From assembly GCF_900626075.1 (NCBI RefSeq), contig NZ_UYZY01000002.1:868001-932000 (forward strand): 64,000 nt of DNA, in the 5' to 3' direction. A program made the translations under genes and the position numbers. A model generated the notes under the pieces. That model made no database searches. It saw only the letters and a list, made by a program, of their open reading frames with translations, and was not told where the DNA came from. The stretch's first letter is position 1, and the number at the start of each line of letters is the position of its first letter. Source of the DNA: Clostridium transplantifaecale (GTDB lineage Bacteria > Bacillota > Clostridia > Lachnospirales > Lachnospiraceae). Shown here one piece after another: positions 1 through 8,698 of the stretch.

Positions 1-119
1 AAGATGAGGCTGGCCGCGAAAAGGACAATATTTTTAGCATTCCTGCCTGGAACCAGGTAGTAGAGAAACGCCGTGGCCGGCAGGAAAAACCAAAGAAATA
101 CAAGGGAACTGAATAACAT
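1..119 (-). CDS. MBOAT family O-acyltransferase (AlgI/DltB-like), 5' end only
   Basis: Only the first 39 codons lie in the window; the gene runs off the left edge. The N-terminus reads MLFSSLVFLWFLPATAFLYY followed by LVPGRNAKNIVLFAASLI, the usual opening of AlgI-like membrane-bound O-acyltransferases (first membrane helix, then an N-KN-VLL-ASL stretch). Such proteins move acyl groups across the membrane onto exported polysaccharide or teichoic acid. The ATG at 117-119 is preceded by AAAGGCGG at a suitable distance. It lies downstream of the sensor kinase on the same strand, 83 bases away, so it may be read through from it. The family call rests on the N-terminal pattern only; the catalytic His is outside the window. 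Confidence 0.7.
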   Translation of the reverse strand, partial: MLFSSLVFLWFFLPATAFLYYLVPGRNAKNIVLFAASLI

Positions 120-202
120 AATAATACCGCCTTTTGTATATTATCTCAGGATGTTTTTGTTATGGGTTGTCTGTAAAGAACCGTGGCCGGTTGGTTACCG
201 CT

Positions 203-2668
203 TCAGCTTCTGTCCTCAGAGCTGGATTCGGCTGGAACAGATGAAATTTCTACTGCAGGAGCAGATGTCTTAACAGTGTCTGCCGATGCAACCGGTGTCT
301 TAGCCGGTTTTATAGGCTTTGGCTTTTCCTTTACATCAAATGCCAACTGTACTTTAAACAGATCACCGTCAATGTAAATTTCAAAACTGCCTTTCTGGAG
401 CTCCGTCAGACTCTTGGCAATGGACAGGCCCAGTCCGCTTCCCTCCGTCGCTCTGGCTACGTCGCCGCGTACAAAACGCTCCGTCAGCTCATCACCGCGG
501 ATATTCAATGGATTGGCCGAAATATTTTTAATAGTAAATACAACCTGTGGTGGAAGAATCAATCCCTCCTCGTTAATCCGCAGATTGTCCTTCGTGATAT
601 CAATGTAAATTCGGCTGTTTTCCATTGCATACTTAAACGCGTTGTTATAGAGGTTTTCCAAAACGCGCCACAGTCTGCGTCCGTCGGCTTCTATCAGCAG
701 TGTTTCCTCAGGAGCGGTGGTGATGAGTTCCAGGTGCCTGCTGGCAAATTTCTCTTCAAACTCCCCGTTTGTCTGATAGACCAGCTCAATAAAGTCGATA
801 TCGCTTATTTCCAGTTTCAAATTGCCAGAACTGGCCTTCGACGCTTCCACCAGATCTTCCGTCAGCGTCTTCAGACGGTTGGATTTCTGTTCCAAAACGT
901 CCAGATAGCGGAGGATTTTTTCATCCTGGATATTTTCACGCCGGATCAGTCCGACATAATTAATAATAGAAGTCAGGGGTGTTTTTATATCATGGGATAC
1001 ATTCGTAATCAAATCTGTCTTCAAGCGCTCGCTCTTGACCTTTTCCTGAAGCGCGGACTCCAGGCCAAGGCTGATATTGTTGATATTGGCCGCCAGTTCG
1101 AATTCCCTGCCGTCAAAATCATCCAGATTTACCTGATAGCTCGTCTCACCGGCCGCCAGGCGTTCTATGGCCGTGCTGATCATATCGTGTTCCACTGCAT
1201 GTTTAAACAGCAGGTAGAAAATCCAGAGATTAAATGCAACGCATGCAAGAATCACCATTCCCGTCAGGAGGTAAATGGCAGTCTTGCTCAGGTAAATTCT
1301 GTCCCACAAAAACCATGCAAGGCTGATGAGGGAGGTGTTGATGGCTGCGTAGGCCAGGAAACTGACAACCATACGGCTTGTAAAGCTCTGTCCGGTAAAA
1401 AAGATAGACATGCGCTCGCTCCACCGATAAATAAAACTTCCGGTCCAGATGGTTCCGGCCTTATATCTTCTGAGCAGGCTGAAGAACAGAAGCAGCGCTC
1501 CCAGATAGAAGACTGCCGTATAAAGCACGCGTTCCGACAGCGCCCAGGATTCCTCCGGCAGCACCAGATGGGCAATCCGCACAAGGGCCAGACGGCAGAA
1601 GGCGAAGCCTGCAATGGTTAAGAGGGAGAACATGACAATGCCTGTCTCCGTGCTCGTTCTGTCAAATCCGTGCAGGGTGATGGTCTTGTCACCGGCATTT
1701 TTGTGCCCTGATACCTTGAGCAGGAACAGGAGCGTGAGCAGGGCGATCATACCTCCGGTCACCAGGAGGACAAATCCGCTGATATAGTAGTGCTGCATGC
1801 TCCGAAAGGCGTCCCGGTTATTCGAATAGACATCCTGCACCGGATAGGTGGTATCCACTCCGGCCAGCAGATAAAATGTATTCGTATTATAAGGATTGTT
1901 CGCCGCCAAGGCGGACACGGTATTTAACGCAATTGATTTCAGGTTTGTATCATAGAATACGGAGTTTCCCGGAAGGTATGCATATTTGCCGTATGTTTTT
2001 AACGTGTCTGAAGTCAAATCACGATCGTTGGCATAAACGGTCGCTCTTTTTGTGCTGGATTCATCGTCATAATATTCCACCTTAAAATGCAGGTTGCTGG
2101 GATTGACCAGCAGCCGGTTGTAAGTGGAATAATACTGGTGAAGCATTTCCATAATCTCAAGTGAAACCTCTTCCAGGGAAGCTCTGCGCGTTCCGGGGAT
2201 AAGGTAACTGTAATGTTTTTCAGGCTCACTGGCTGCCCAGTCGATGTAGCCTTCCCTGGTTCTGGCGTCGATAGCCGGTGTGGAGACTTTTGTGCACTGA
2301 AAATCTTCATTCATCTGGTAGCCCATGGACTGTAGATAGGAAATGATATCCGCCAGGCTGAAGCTCTCCGTCTCGTTTGGGCCAAAGGTCATCTGCAGCA
2401 TCTCCTTGGAAACATCGATGGCCCCGCCGCTCTCAAACGTGGAATTGTATTCAATGTACTGGAAAATGTCATTCAAATCACGGTTAAACTGTCTTGTAAA
2501 TTCATCGGTATCCTCATAAGCCATATTCTGGACACGCGTGATGCCGACGCCAAAGTTATCATTCAGATACATGGTGCCGATGCCCGCGAACATAACAGTC
2601 AGGAAAATGAGGTGCAGGACGCTGGCGATAAGCTTCTGGGCCTGCATGGATAGTCGCGAATATTTCAT
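203..2668 (-). CDS. Membrane sensor histidine kinase of a two-component system
   Basis: An 821-residue sensor kinase. One N-terminal membrane helix (about residues 12-34) is followed by an extracytoplasmic region of about 260 residues, five more membrane helices (about 295-520), then HisKA with SHDIKTPLTS (phospho-acceptor H559) and a HATPase_c domain with GSGLGLSIAKSL. The last 35 or so residues are a Pro/Ala/Ser-rich tail outside the catalytic fold. A frame extends 12 bases further to GTG, but AGGTGAT sits 7 bases before the ATG at 2668, so that start is preferred. The kinase lies 171 bases downstream of a response regulator and probably phosphorylates it. The signal is not identifiable; the six-helix input layout does not match well-known VanS or PhoR types. 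Confidence 0.9.
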   Translation of the reverse strand: MKYSRLSMQAQKLIASVLHLIFLTVMFAGIGTMYLNDNFGVGITRVQNMAYEDTDEFTRQFNRDLNDIFQYIEYNSTFESGGAIDVSKEMLQMTFGPNETESFSLADIISYLQSMGYQMNEDFQCTKVSTPAIDARTREGYIDWAASEPEKHYSYLIPGTRRASLEEVSLEIMEMLHQYYSTYNRLLVNPSNLHFKVEYYDDESSTKRATVYANDRDLTSDTLKTYGKYAYLPGNSVFYDTNLKSIALNTVSALAANNPYNTNTFYLLAGVDTTYPVQDVYSNNRDAFRSMQHYYISGFVLLVTGGMIALLTLLFLLKVSGHKNAGDKTITLHGFDRTSTETGIVMFSLLTIAGFAFCRLALVRIAHLVLPEESWALSERVLYTAVFYLGALLLFFSLLRRYKAGTIWTGSFIYRWSERMSIFFTGQSFTSRMVVSFLAYAAINTSLISLAWFLWDRIYLSKTAIYLLTGMVILACVAFNLWIFYLLFKHAVEHDMISTAIERLAAGETSYQVNLDDFDGREFELAANINNISLGLESALQEKVKSERLKTDLITNVSHDIKTPLTSIINYVGLIRRENIQDEKILRYLDVLEQKSNRLKTLTEDLVEASKASSGNLKLEISDIDFIELVYQTNGEFEEKFASRHLELITTAPEETLLIEADGRRLWRVLENLYNNAFKYAMENSRIYIDITKDNLRINEEGLILPPQVVFTIKNISANPLNIRGDELTERFVRGDVARATEGSGLGLSIAKSLTELQKGSFEIYIDGDLFKVQLAFDVKEKPKPIKPAKTPVASADTVKTSAPAVEISSVPAESSSEDRS

Positions 2669-2708
2669 ATTATTTATCACCTGTTTTCTGCATTAGAGGA
2701 TGAAAGAC

Positions 2709-2869
2709 AGCCGTCTCAGACGACTGCTGTTTCTCGATTAATCAGCCGATACCTGCTGTTTCTCAGTCAATCAGAGGACGCCTGCTGTTCCTCAGTCACT
2801 TAGCCGACGTCGGCTGCTTCTCAATCAATTAGCGGACGCTTACTGCTTCTCAATCTTGTAGCCGACGCC
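2709..2869. repeat. 29-nt tandem repeats overlapping the 3' end of the response regulator gene
   Basis: Four length-perfect 29-nt units occupy 2744-2772, 2773-2801, 2802-2830 and 2831-2859. A degenerate 35-nt unit lies at 2709-2743 and a partial unit at 2860-2869. Each starts AGCCGACGC or a close variant and continues CTGCTGTTTCTCAGTCAAT-like. The unit at 2831-2859 contains the stop codon (2840-2842) and last codons (KIEKQ) of the regulator, so the array is made of copies of the gene's own 3' end. Confidence 0.85.
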
Positions 2870-3535
2870 CCACACTACCTTGAGGTAACGCGGTTCTCTG
2901 GGGTTAATCTCAATTTTCTCCCGGATGTGACGGATATGCACAGCCACCGTATTGTCGGCTCCAATAGCCTCCTCATTCCAGATTTCTTCATAAATCTGGT
3001 CGATAGAGAAGACCTTCCCTGCATTCTTGACGAGCAGGAGAAGGATATTGTATTCAATCGGTGTCAGTTTAATCAGATCGCCGTCCACAGTCACTTCCTT
3101 ATTTTCATCGTTGATCAGGAGGCCGCCGCATTTGAAAATATGGCCGCCGGCCTGGGTGTTCATATTGCCGAGCTGGGTGTAGCGGCGAAGCTGGGATTTC
3201 ACCCTTGCCACCAGTTCCAGCGGATTAAACGGTTTTGTGATATAGTCGTCGGCCCCGATATTAAGTCCCAGAATCTTATCGGCGTCCTCAGACTTTGCGG
3301 ACAGGATAATAATCGGGATACTGCTGGTTTCACGCACCTTAAGAGTCGTCCTGATACCATCCAGGCCCGGCATCATCACATCTATAATCATCAGGTTTAC
3401 ATTGTGGGACTGTAAAAGTTCCAGCGCCTCGAACCCGTCGTAGGCCTTAATCACCTCAAAACCTTCCCCGGTGAGGTAAATATCGATCGCTTCCACAATT
3501 TGTTTATCATCATCACAGACAAGAATACTCTGCAT
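2840..3535 (-). CDS. OmpR/PhoB-family response regulator
   Basis: A 231-residue winged-helix regulator. The receiver domain covers residues 1-120, with acidic pocket D8/D9, phospho-acceptor D52 in IIDVMMPG, and the KPF lysine motif around residue 101. The C-terminal Trans_reg_C domain contains LTPIEYNILLLL and ends VWGVGYKIEKQ. The ATG at 3535 has AGGAGG 6 bases upstream. It lies upstream of the sensor kinase on the same strand and is its likely partner. A TATAAT at 3589-3594 (minus) lacks a good -35, which would suit an activated or autoregulated promoter. Targets cannot be named. Its 3' end is part of the 29-nt tandem array. Confidence 0.93.
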   Translation of the reverse strand: MQSILVCDDDKQIVEAIDIYLTGEGFEVIKAYDGFEALELLQSHNVNLMIIDVMMPGLDGIRTTLKVRETSSIPIIILSAKSEDADKILGLNIGADDYITKPFNPLELVARVKSQLRRYTQLGNMNTQAGGHIFKCGGLLINDENKEVTVDGDLIKLTPIEYNILLLLVKNAGKVFSIDQIYEEIWNEEAIGADNTVAVHIRHIREKIEINPREPRYLKVVWGVGYKIEKQ

Positions 3536-3654
3536 AAGTAAACCTCCTTCTCCATTCTCATTATCGGTAAAAAAGCATAGTTTTTTTCATTATACAACGA
3601 AAATGGATAAAAAGGGTATTACTTTTTCTTAAGCTTTTTTCGGGGAGGGGGAAT

Positions 3655-4499
3655 TAGTTGAGATGTGAGGACGCCTCTGTAAGACGGCGGACGGGGGAGT
3701 GGGTGGTCGTGTATGAGTCTTCAGTCCCGGTTTGAAGGTTGTGGTGAGGGGGAATCCAGGAGAAAAAATTCCTGCGGGGACTCGCTCCCGCTTGTGGAAT
3801 GCGCAGCGGATGCTAGATTCGACAAGACCTCATCAAGCACCGGCGGATTCCAAGGTCCCCTTCGGAAAGTTTTCTCCTTCCTTCCCCGGGCAGGTTGTCG
3901 GCGGGACTGAAGACTCAGCGAAGGTTATTGCCCCGCCCACCGGCTTCAGGGGCTGATTGTCTCTTTCGTCAAGTGCGGCGATGGTATTGTCGCGGCCACA
4001 ATATAGTCGTAACTATTTTACATTCTGACTACATCCTGGGCTGCATAAAAAGAGTATCATAATAAACACTCTAAGATTCTAAGTTTACATAGTCTCATAG
4101 TGAACAGGATGTAGTTTTCAGGCATCCTTAGGCATCCTGAGAAACGTAGTGGCAGCGACAAGCGCCTCCCCCATTGAAGGAATAGGACAGATCAGCCGCC
4201 GCAGGCCGGGGGCTGGGCAGCTGTCTGGGCTGAGTCTTTTGTCCCGGTCATAACCTTCCTGCGGGGGAAGAAGGGAGAAAAAGATTCCGGAGGGAACCTG
4301 GGAGTTCATCGGCACTTACCGAGGTCTTTTCGAGGTTAGTGACCGTTATGTACTCCAACGAGCGCAAGCGTTTCCCGGAGGAACTTTTTCTGCCCGGATT
4401 CCCCGCCCGCGACCACCTGACGCCCGGGACGAAAGGCTCATCGATTCCTCTCACCACCCCGGCCCCTGGCCTGACGGCGGCGTCCTCATTTCTCAACTA
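3655..4499. repeat. Non-coding inverted-repeat element, two arms of about 390 bases
   Basis: The outer ends are inverted copies: TAGTTGAGATGTGAGGACGCC-type sequence at 3655-3675 and its complement at 4479-4499, two mismatches over 21. The inner ends are a perfect inverted 10-mer, CTACATCCTG at 4029-4038 and CAGGATGTAG at 4105-4114. Between them the arms align as diverged copies: the GAGTCTT-CAGTCCCGG, GGGAATCC-GGAGAAAAA-TTCC, GCGGCGATGG and GTCGCGGCCAC blocks of the left arm recur complemented in the right arm. Short open frames here have no ribosome sites and mirror each other, so I treat the whole stretch as non-coding. A relative sits at 37968-38212. Confidence 0.8.
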
Positions 4500-4537
4500 A
4501 ATCCCCATATTCGACACCGTTTCGCGAAAACTTATTC

Positions 4538-4566
4538 TTGACAAACAGAAGGAGATTGGATACACT
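4538..4566 (+). promoter_or_regulatory. Fatty-acid operon promoter
   Basis: TTGACA at 4538-4543, a 17-base spacer, then TACACT at 4561-4566. This is a near-consensus vegetative promoter 56 bases before fabH. The FabT box lies just downstream of the -10. Confidence 0.8.
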
Positions 4567-4574
4567 GTGAATAG

Positions 4575-4587
4575 TTTGAATATCAAA
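4575..4587. promoter_or_regulatory. FabT-type operator
   Basis: TTTGA-ATA-TCAAA is a perfect palindrome within AGTTTGAATATCAAAG. It matches the box bound by FabT, the MarR-family repressor of Firmicute fatty acid synthesis. It begins 8 bases after the -10 element, where a bound repressor would block initiation. A FabT-like protein is encoded at 27779-28219. Confidence 0.7.
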
Positions 4588-4621
4588 GCATTTAATACCA
4601 AAAGTAAATCGGGGATAAAAT

Positions 4622-5584
4622 ATGACTTCAAGAATAATCGGAACCGGCTCATATCTGCCGGAAAATATTGTTACAAATACAGATTTAACAGAGTATATCG
4701 ACACAAGCGACGAGTGGATCCGCGAGAGGAGCGGAATCTGTTTCCGCCGGATTTCCACTGAGGAGGGCACATCGGCCCTGGCGGTCCAGGCGGCTCAGAG
4801 AGCCATCGAGAATGCGGGCATCGCCCCGGAGGAGATTGAAATCATCGTTCTGGCTACTTCCTCACCGGACAGGAGCTTTCCCAGCGCGGCGACGGACGTG
4901 CAGGCGGCGGTTGGGGCGCTGAACGCGGTAGCGTTTGATATCAGCGCGGCTTGCTCCGGATTTATCTATGCCATGCACATTGTACAGGGATTTATCCAGT
5001 CAGGCATTTACAAGACAGGCCTGGTGATTGGCGCCGAGACACTCGGAAAGGTACTTGACTGGACGGACAGGGGAACCTGCTTCCTGTTCGGCGACGGAGC
5101 CGGAGCCGCAGTAGTGAGGGCCGATGAGAAAGGCCTGATAGACACCCTGGTAGGCAGCGACGGGAGAAAAGGCTGGGTACTGGAATGCCAGTCCAGAAGT
5201 CTCGGCAACTGCCTGACAAAGGTTAAACCGGAACTCGGTTTTATGAAGATGGATGGTCAGGAGGTCTTCAAATTCGCGGTCCGCAAGGTGCCGGAGATTA
5301 CGAAGCAGATTATGGAAGATAATGGTCTGGTTCAGGAGGATATCCGCTATTTTGTGCTTCATCAGGCGAATATCCGTATCCTGGAGGCTGTTTCCAGAAG
5401 ACTAAAGATTCCGATGGAAAAGATACCCGTCAACCTGGATCAGTACGGCAATACATCCGCAGCATCGATTCCGGTACTCTTAGACGAGATGAACCGGGAC
5501 GGCCGTTTACAGCGCGGTGACAAGATTGTTTTATCGGGCTTCGGCGCGGGACTCACCTGGGGAGCCATGCTTCTGGAATGGTAA
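4622..5584 (+). CDS. fabH: Beta-ketoacyl-ACP synthase III
   Basis: FabH starts type II fatty acid synthesis by condensing acetyl-CoA (or a branched acyl-CoA) with malonyl-ACP in the cytoplasm. The 320-residue protein has the full Cys-His-Asn triad: C111 in DISAACSGF, H247 in VLHQAN and N277 in GNTSAASIP, plus the C-terminal GFGAGLTWG. Length is normal. The start fits the conserved opening SRIIGTGSYLPEN; the ribosome site (CGGGGAT) is modest. It is the first gene of the operon, behind a FabT-box promoter, so its level sets the rate of initiation. Confidence 0.97.
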   Translation: MTSRIIGTGSYLPENIVTNTDLTEYIDTSDEWIRERSGICFRRISTEEGTSALAVQAAQRAIENAGIAPEEIEIIVLATSSPDRSFPSAATDVQAAVGALNAVAFDISAACSGFIYAMHIVQGFIQSGIYKTGLVIGAETLGKVLDWTDRGTCFLFGDGAGAAVVRADEKGLIDTLVGSDGRKGWVLECQSRSLGNCLTKVKPELGFMKMDGQEVFKFAVRKVPEITKQIMEDNGLVQEDIRYFVLHQANIRILEAVSRRLKIPMEKIPVNLDQYGNTSAASIPVLLDEMNRDGRLQRGDKIVLSGFGAGLTWGAMLLEW

Positions 5585-5679
5585 GGTAAAAGGCCTCGGA
5601 CCGGCCAGGCCGGCTGAATGGCTTTATAATAAAGAAACAATATTAAAAAATAAGAAATAGTAAAAGGAGACAAAGAGCT

Positions 5680-5913
5680 ATGTTAGAAAGAATGAAAGAG
5701 ATGATTGCAGACCAGTTAAGCGTAGATGCGGAGAGCATTACAGAGGTTTCCACATTTAAAGAGGATCTTGGCGCAGATTCACTGGATCTGTTCGAGCTTG
5801 TAATGGCGCTCGAAGATGAATACTCCGTTGAAATTCCGGCAGAAGACTTACAGAATCTCTTAACCGTTGGCGACGTAATGAACTATTTAAAAGAAAAAGG
5901 TGTTGAGGCATAA
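5680..5913 (+). CDS. acpP: Acyl carrier protein
   Basis: A 77-residue acidic protein that carries growing acyl chains on 4'-phosphopantetheine. The attachment site is S34 in EDLGADSLDLFEL, the normal ACP motif, and the rest folds as the usual four-helix ACP. AAAAGGAG precedes the ATG. Its stop codon overlaps the fabK start by one base (TAATG), which points to coupled translation of the carrier and the reductase. Confidence 0.97.
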   Translation: MLERMKEMIADQLSVDAESITEVSTFKEDLGADSLDLFELVMALEDEYSVEIPAEDLQNLLTVGDVMNYLKEKGVEA

Positions 5914-6839
5914 TGAAAACAAGAGTGACAGAACTCTTAGGGATTGAATACCCGATTATCCAGGGCGGAATGGCCTGGGTGGCAGAACATAATCTGGCGG
6001 CGGCTGTTTCAGAGGCAGGCGGTCTTGGACTCATCGGAGGAGCAAGCGCTCCTGGAGAAGTAATCCGTGATGAGATCAGAAAAGCCAGAGCATTGACGAA
6101 TAAGCCCTTCGGCGTAAATATTATGTTGATGAGCCCCTATGCCGATGAAGTGGCAAAGGTGGTTGTGGAGGAAGGCGTCAAGGTTGTTACAACCGGAGCC
6201 GGAAACCCGGGCAAATATATGGAAATGTGGAAGAACGCAGGAATTAAGGTAATTCCTGTGGTTGCTTCCGTGGCCCTTGCCAGAATGATGGAAAAGGGCG
6301 GAGCCGATGCGGTAGTGGCAGAGGGCACAGAGTCCGGCGGCCATATCGGCGACCAGACAACGATGAGCCTGGTTCCCCAGGTAGTGGACGCCGTTTCCAT
6401 CCCGGTGATTGCAGCCGGAGGAATCGCAGACGGCAGAGGAATCGCAGCGGCATTTATGCTGGGCGCCGAAGCAGTCCAGATGGGAACCCGCTTTGTAGTG
6501 GCCAAGGAATCTATTGCCCATCAGAACTACAAAGACAGGATTATTAAGGCTAAGGACATCGATACGGCGGTTACGGGACGCAGCCATGGCCATCCCGTGA
6601 GAGGCCTTAGAAATAAGATGACCAGGGAATATATCAAACTTGAGCAGGAAGGAAAGTCCTTCGAGGAACTGGAATACCTGACCATGGGCTCCCTCAGGAA
6701 TGCCGTAATGGAAGGTGATATCATGACCGGAACTGTTATGGCCGGCCAGATTGCAGGAATGGTAAAGAAAGAACAGACCTGTAAAGAGATGATCGATGAG
6801 ATGATGGCTGAGACAGAAAAACTGCTGGGAAGAAAATAA
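5913..6839 (+). CDS. fabK: FMN-dependent enoyl-ACP reductase II
   Basis: FabK reduces trans-2-enoyl-ACP in the last step of each elongation cycle; it is a flavoprotein unrelated to FabI. The 308-residue TIM-barrel protein has the FMN-binding stretches typical of the family: PIIQGGMAWV near the start, PFGVNIML, AEGTESGGHIGDQTT, IPVIAAGGIADGRG and LGAEAVQMGTRF. The family also includes nitronate monooxygenases, but the position between acpP and fabD and the short length favour FabK. No fabI is seen in the window. A longer relative sits at the operon's end. Confidence 0.93.
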   Translation: MKTRVTELLGIEYPIIQGGMAWVAEHNLAAAVSEAGGLGLIGGASAPGEVIRDEIRKARALTNKPFGVNIMLMSPYADEVAKVVVEEGVKVVTTGAGNPGKYMEMWKNAGIKVIPVVASVALARMMEKGGADAVVAEGTESGGHIGDQTTMSLVPQVVDAVSIPVIAAGGIADGRGIAAAFMLGAEAVQMGTRFVVAKESIAHQNYKDRIIKAKDIDTAVTGRSHGHPVRGLRNKMTREYIKLEQEGKSFEELEYLTMGSLRNAVMEGDIMTGTVMAGQIAGMVKKEQTCKEMIDEMMAETEKLLGRK

Positions 6840-6868
6840 AGATGAGAAGCACGCTCCGGGGCCTTTTC

Positions 6869-6893
6869 CCGCCGTCTGATGAGAAGACGGCGG
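6869..6893. other. Hairpin between fabK and fabD
   Basis: CCGCCGTCT at 6869-6877 pairs perfectly with AGACGGCGG at 6885-6893 across a 7-base loop. No T run follows, so it is more likely an RNA processing or stability element than a terminator. It lies in the 166-base gap, the longest within the operon; nothing else is evident there. Confidence 0.5.
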
Positions 6894-7005
6894 AAGAAAA
6901 TGTACAGAGCGGCTTTTTACCGCCCGGACGCCGGAGATAAGGTGAAGGGGCGGATGGGAAATCAGTAAAAAGTAAGTAAGTATAAGTTGGGAGCGAGGTA
7001 ACGCT

Positions 7006-7932
7006 ATGAGCAAAATTGCATTTATTTTCCCGGGACAGGGAGCGCAGGCCTGTGGTATGGGTCAGGATTTTTATGAGCAGACGAACGACGCAAAAGAGAT
7101 TTTTGACAGGGCATCCGAAATACTCGGATTTTCCATGCAGGAGCTCTGCTTTGAAAAAAATGACAGACTGGATATCACGGAGTACACACAGCCGGCTATG
7201 GTTACGGCCAGCATCGCTATGATGAAGGTTTTCATGGAGCGGACGGGGATCAAACCCGATGTGGCGGCCGGTTTAAGTCTGGGAGAATACCCTGCAATGG
7301 TAGCGGCAGGCGTTATGTCAACTGAAGACGCAATCCGGACAGTAAGGCAGAGAGGAATCCTGATGCAGGAGGCGGTTCCGGCGGGAGTCGGGGCTATGTC
7401 TGCCGTACTGGCCATGGATGCGGAGAAAATTGAAGAAGTGATTGCCGATATCAGCGGCGTTCAGATTGCCAACTACAACTGCCCGGGCCAGATTGTAATA
7501 TCCGGTAAAAAAGAGGCGGTTGAAGAAGCGGCGGAAAAATTAAAAGCGGCTGGAGCCAAGAGGGTTCTTCCGTTAAATGTAAGCGGTCCGTTCCACTCCT
7601 ATCTGCTGGAAGAAGCAGGGGAGAAGTTATACGGAGTGCTTAAAGAGGTGGAAGTACATACGCCGGTTATCCCTTATGTGGCCAATGTGACAGCGGAATA
7701 CGTCACGGACAGCCGGGAAGTGAAAACGCTCCTTAAGAAACAGGTATCATCATCGGTGCGCTGGGAGCAGAGTATCAGAAAGATGCTGGAAGACGGAGTG
7801 GATACATTTATAGAGATTGGGCCGGGCAGGACATTGACCGGTTTCATGAAGAAAATCGATAGAAACGTGAAAGCGATGAATATAGAAAAACTGGAAGACA
7901 TTGAGAAGGTAAAGGAGGCGTTAGGATGTTAA
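7006..7932 (+). CDS. fabD: Malonyl-CoA:ACP transacylase
   Basis: FabD transfers malonyl from CoA to ACP, supplying the extender unit. The 308-residue protein shows FPGQGAQ near the N-terminus, the nucleophile motif GLSLGEY (the common form is GHSLGE), a catalytic His in GPFHSYL, and the C-terminal [11 protein letters not shown]. Length is standard. The ATG at 7006 follows GGGAGCGAGG at a slightly long spacing. The 3' end overlaps fabG by 7 bases. Confidence 0.96.
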   Translation: MSKIAFIFPGQGAQACGMGQDFYEQTNDAKEIFDRASEILGFSMQELCFEKNDRLDITEYTQPAMVTASIAMMKVFMERTGIKPDVAAGLSLGEYPAMVAAGVMSTEDAIRTVRQRGILMQEAVPAGVGAMSAVLAMDAEKIEEVIADISGVQIANYNCPGQIVISGKKEAVEEAAEKLKAAGAKRVLPLNVSGPFHSYLLEEAGEKLYGVLKEVEVHTPVIPYVANVTAEYVTDSREVKTLLKKQVSSSVRWEQSIRKMLEDGVDTFIEIGPGRTLTGFMKKIDRNVKAMNIEKLEDIEKVKEALGC

Positions 7933-8666
7933 ACGGTAAAATTGCAGTTGTGACGGGCGCCAGCCGCGGAATCGGCAGACAGATTGCCCTGACCATGGCA
8001 AAAGAAGGCGCAACCGTAATTGTTAATTATAACGGCTCCGCTGCAAAAGCAGAGGAAGTGGTAAAGGAAATCTGTGAGGCAGGCGGCCAGGCGGAGGCGG
8101 TTCAGTGCAACGTGTCCGACTACGCAAAGGCGGAGGAATTCCTCAAATATGTCATTGGAAAATATAAGAGAATCGATATTCTGGTAAACAATGCGGGAAT
8201 CACAAAAGATAACCTGCTGATGAAGATGAGTGAAGAGGAATTCGATTCTGTAATTGATATCAACTTAAAGGGTGCATTTAACTGTGTGAAACACGTGTCC
8301 CGCCAGATGTTAAAGCAGAAGGGCGGACGTATTATCAATATTTCTTCCGTATCGGGCGTAATGGGCAATGCGGGCCAGGCAAATTACTGCGCATCCAAGG
8401 CAGGCGTGATTGGGCTTACAAAGTCGGTGGCGAGAGAGCTGGGAAGCCGCGGCATTACAGTCAATGCAATCGCACCGGGATTTATTGAAACAGAGATGAC
8501 GGATGTACTCCCGGACAGTGTAAAAGAGACAATGGGAGCGCAGATACCGTTAAAGAAATTCGGAAAAACAGAGGATGTGGCGAATATGGCGGCATTTCTG
8601 GCATCCGATAAGGCGGGATACATTACAGGCCAGGTTATCTGCGTAGACGGCGGAATGGCAATGTAG
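7926..8666 (+). CDS. fabG: 3-oxoacyl-ACP reductase
   Basis: FabG is the NADPH-dependent short-chain dehydrogenase that reduces beta-ketoacyl-ACP. The 246-residue protein has the Rossmann motif [13 protein letters not shown], the catalytic Ser in ISSVSG, and Y154 with Lys in YCASK, then the PG motif [10 protein letters not shown]. It ends [12 protein letters not shown]. Its start lies inside the end of fabD, with AAGGAGG just before, so translation is probably coupled. Confidence 0.97.
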   Translation: MLNGKIAVVTGASRGIGRQIALTMAKEGATVIVNYNGSAAKAEEVVKEICEAGGQAEAVQCNVSDYAKAEEFLKYVIGKYKRIDILVNNAGITKDNLLMKMSEEEFDSVIDINLKGAFNCVKHVSRQMLKQKGGRIINISSVSGVMGNAGQANYCASKAGVIGLTKSVARELGSRGITVNAIAPGFIETEMTDVLPDSVKETMGAQIPLKKFGKTEDVANMAAFLASDKAGYITGQVICVDGGMAM

Positions 8667-8698
8667 GTTTTCAGGTATAGCGAGAAAGGCGGTCGGAT

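Noticed and set aside
734..1621. 295-residue open frame antisense to the sensor kinase
   Set aside because: No ribosome site, no family features, and the opposite strand encodes a clear histidine kinase over the whole range.
2744..2859. CRISPR-like array from the 29-nt periodicity
   Set aside because: Units are directly abutting with no unique spacers and derive from coding sequence; no cas genes.
3713..4496. Several short open frames within the inverted-repeat element
   Set aside because: They recur in both arms and in the solo copy only because the DNA repeats; starts lack ribosome sites and frames are not preserved consistently.
6009..7013. 334-residue open frame antisense to fabK
   Set aside because: Shadow of fabK with no ribosome site or recognisable domain.
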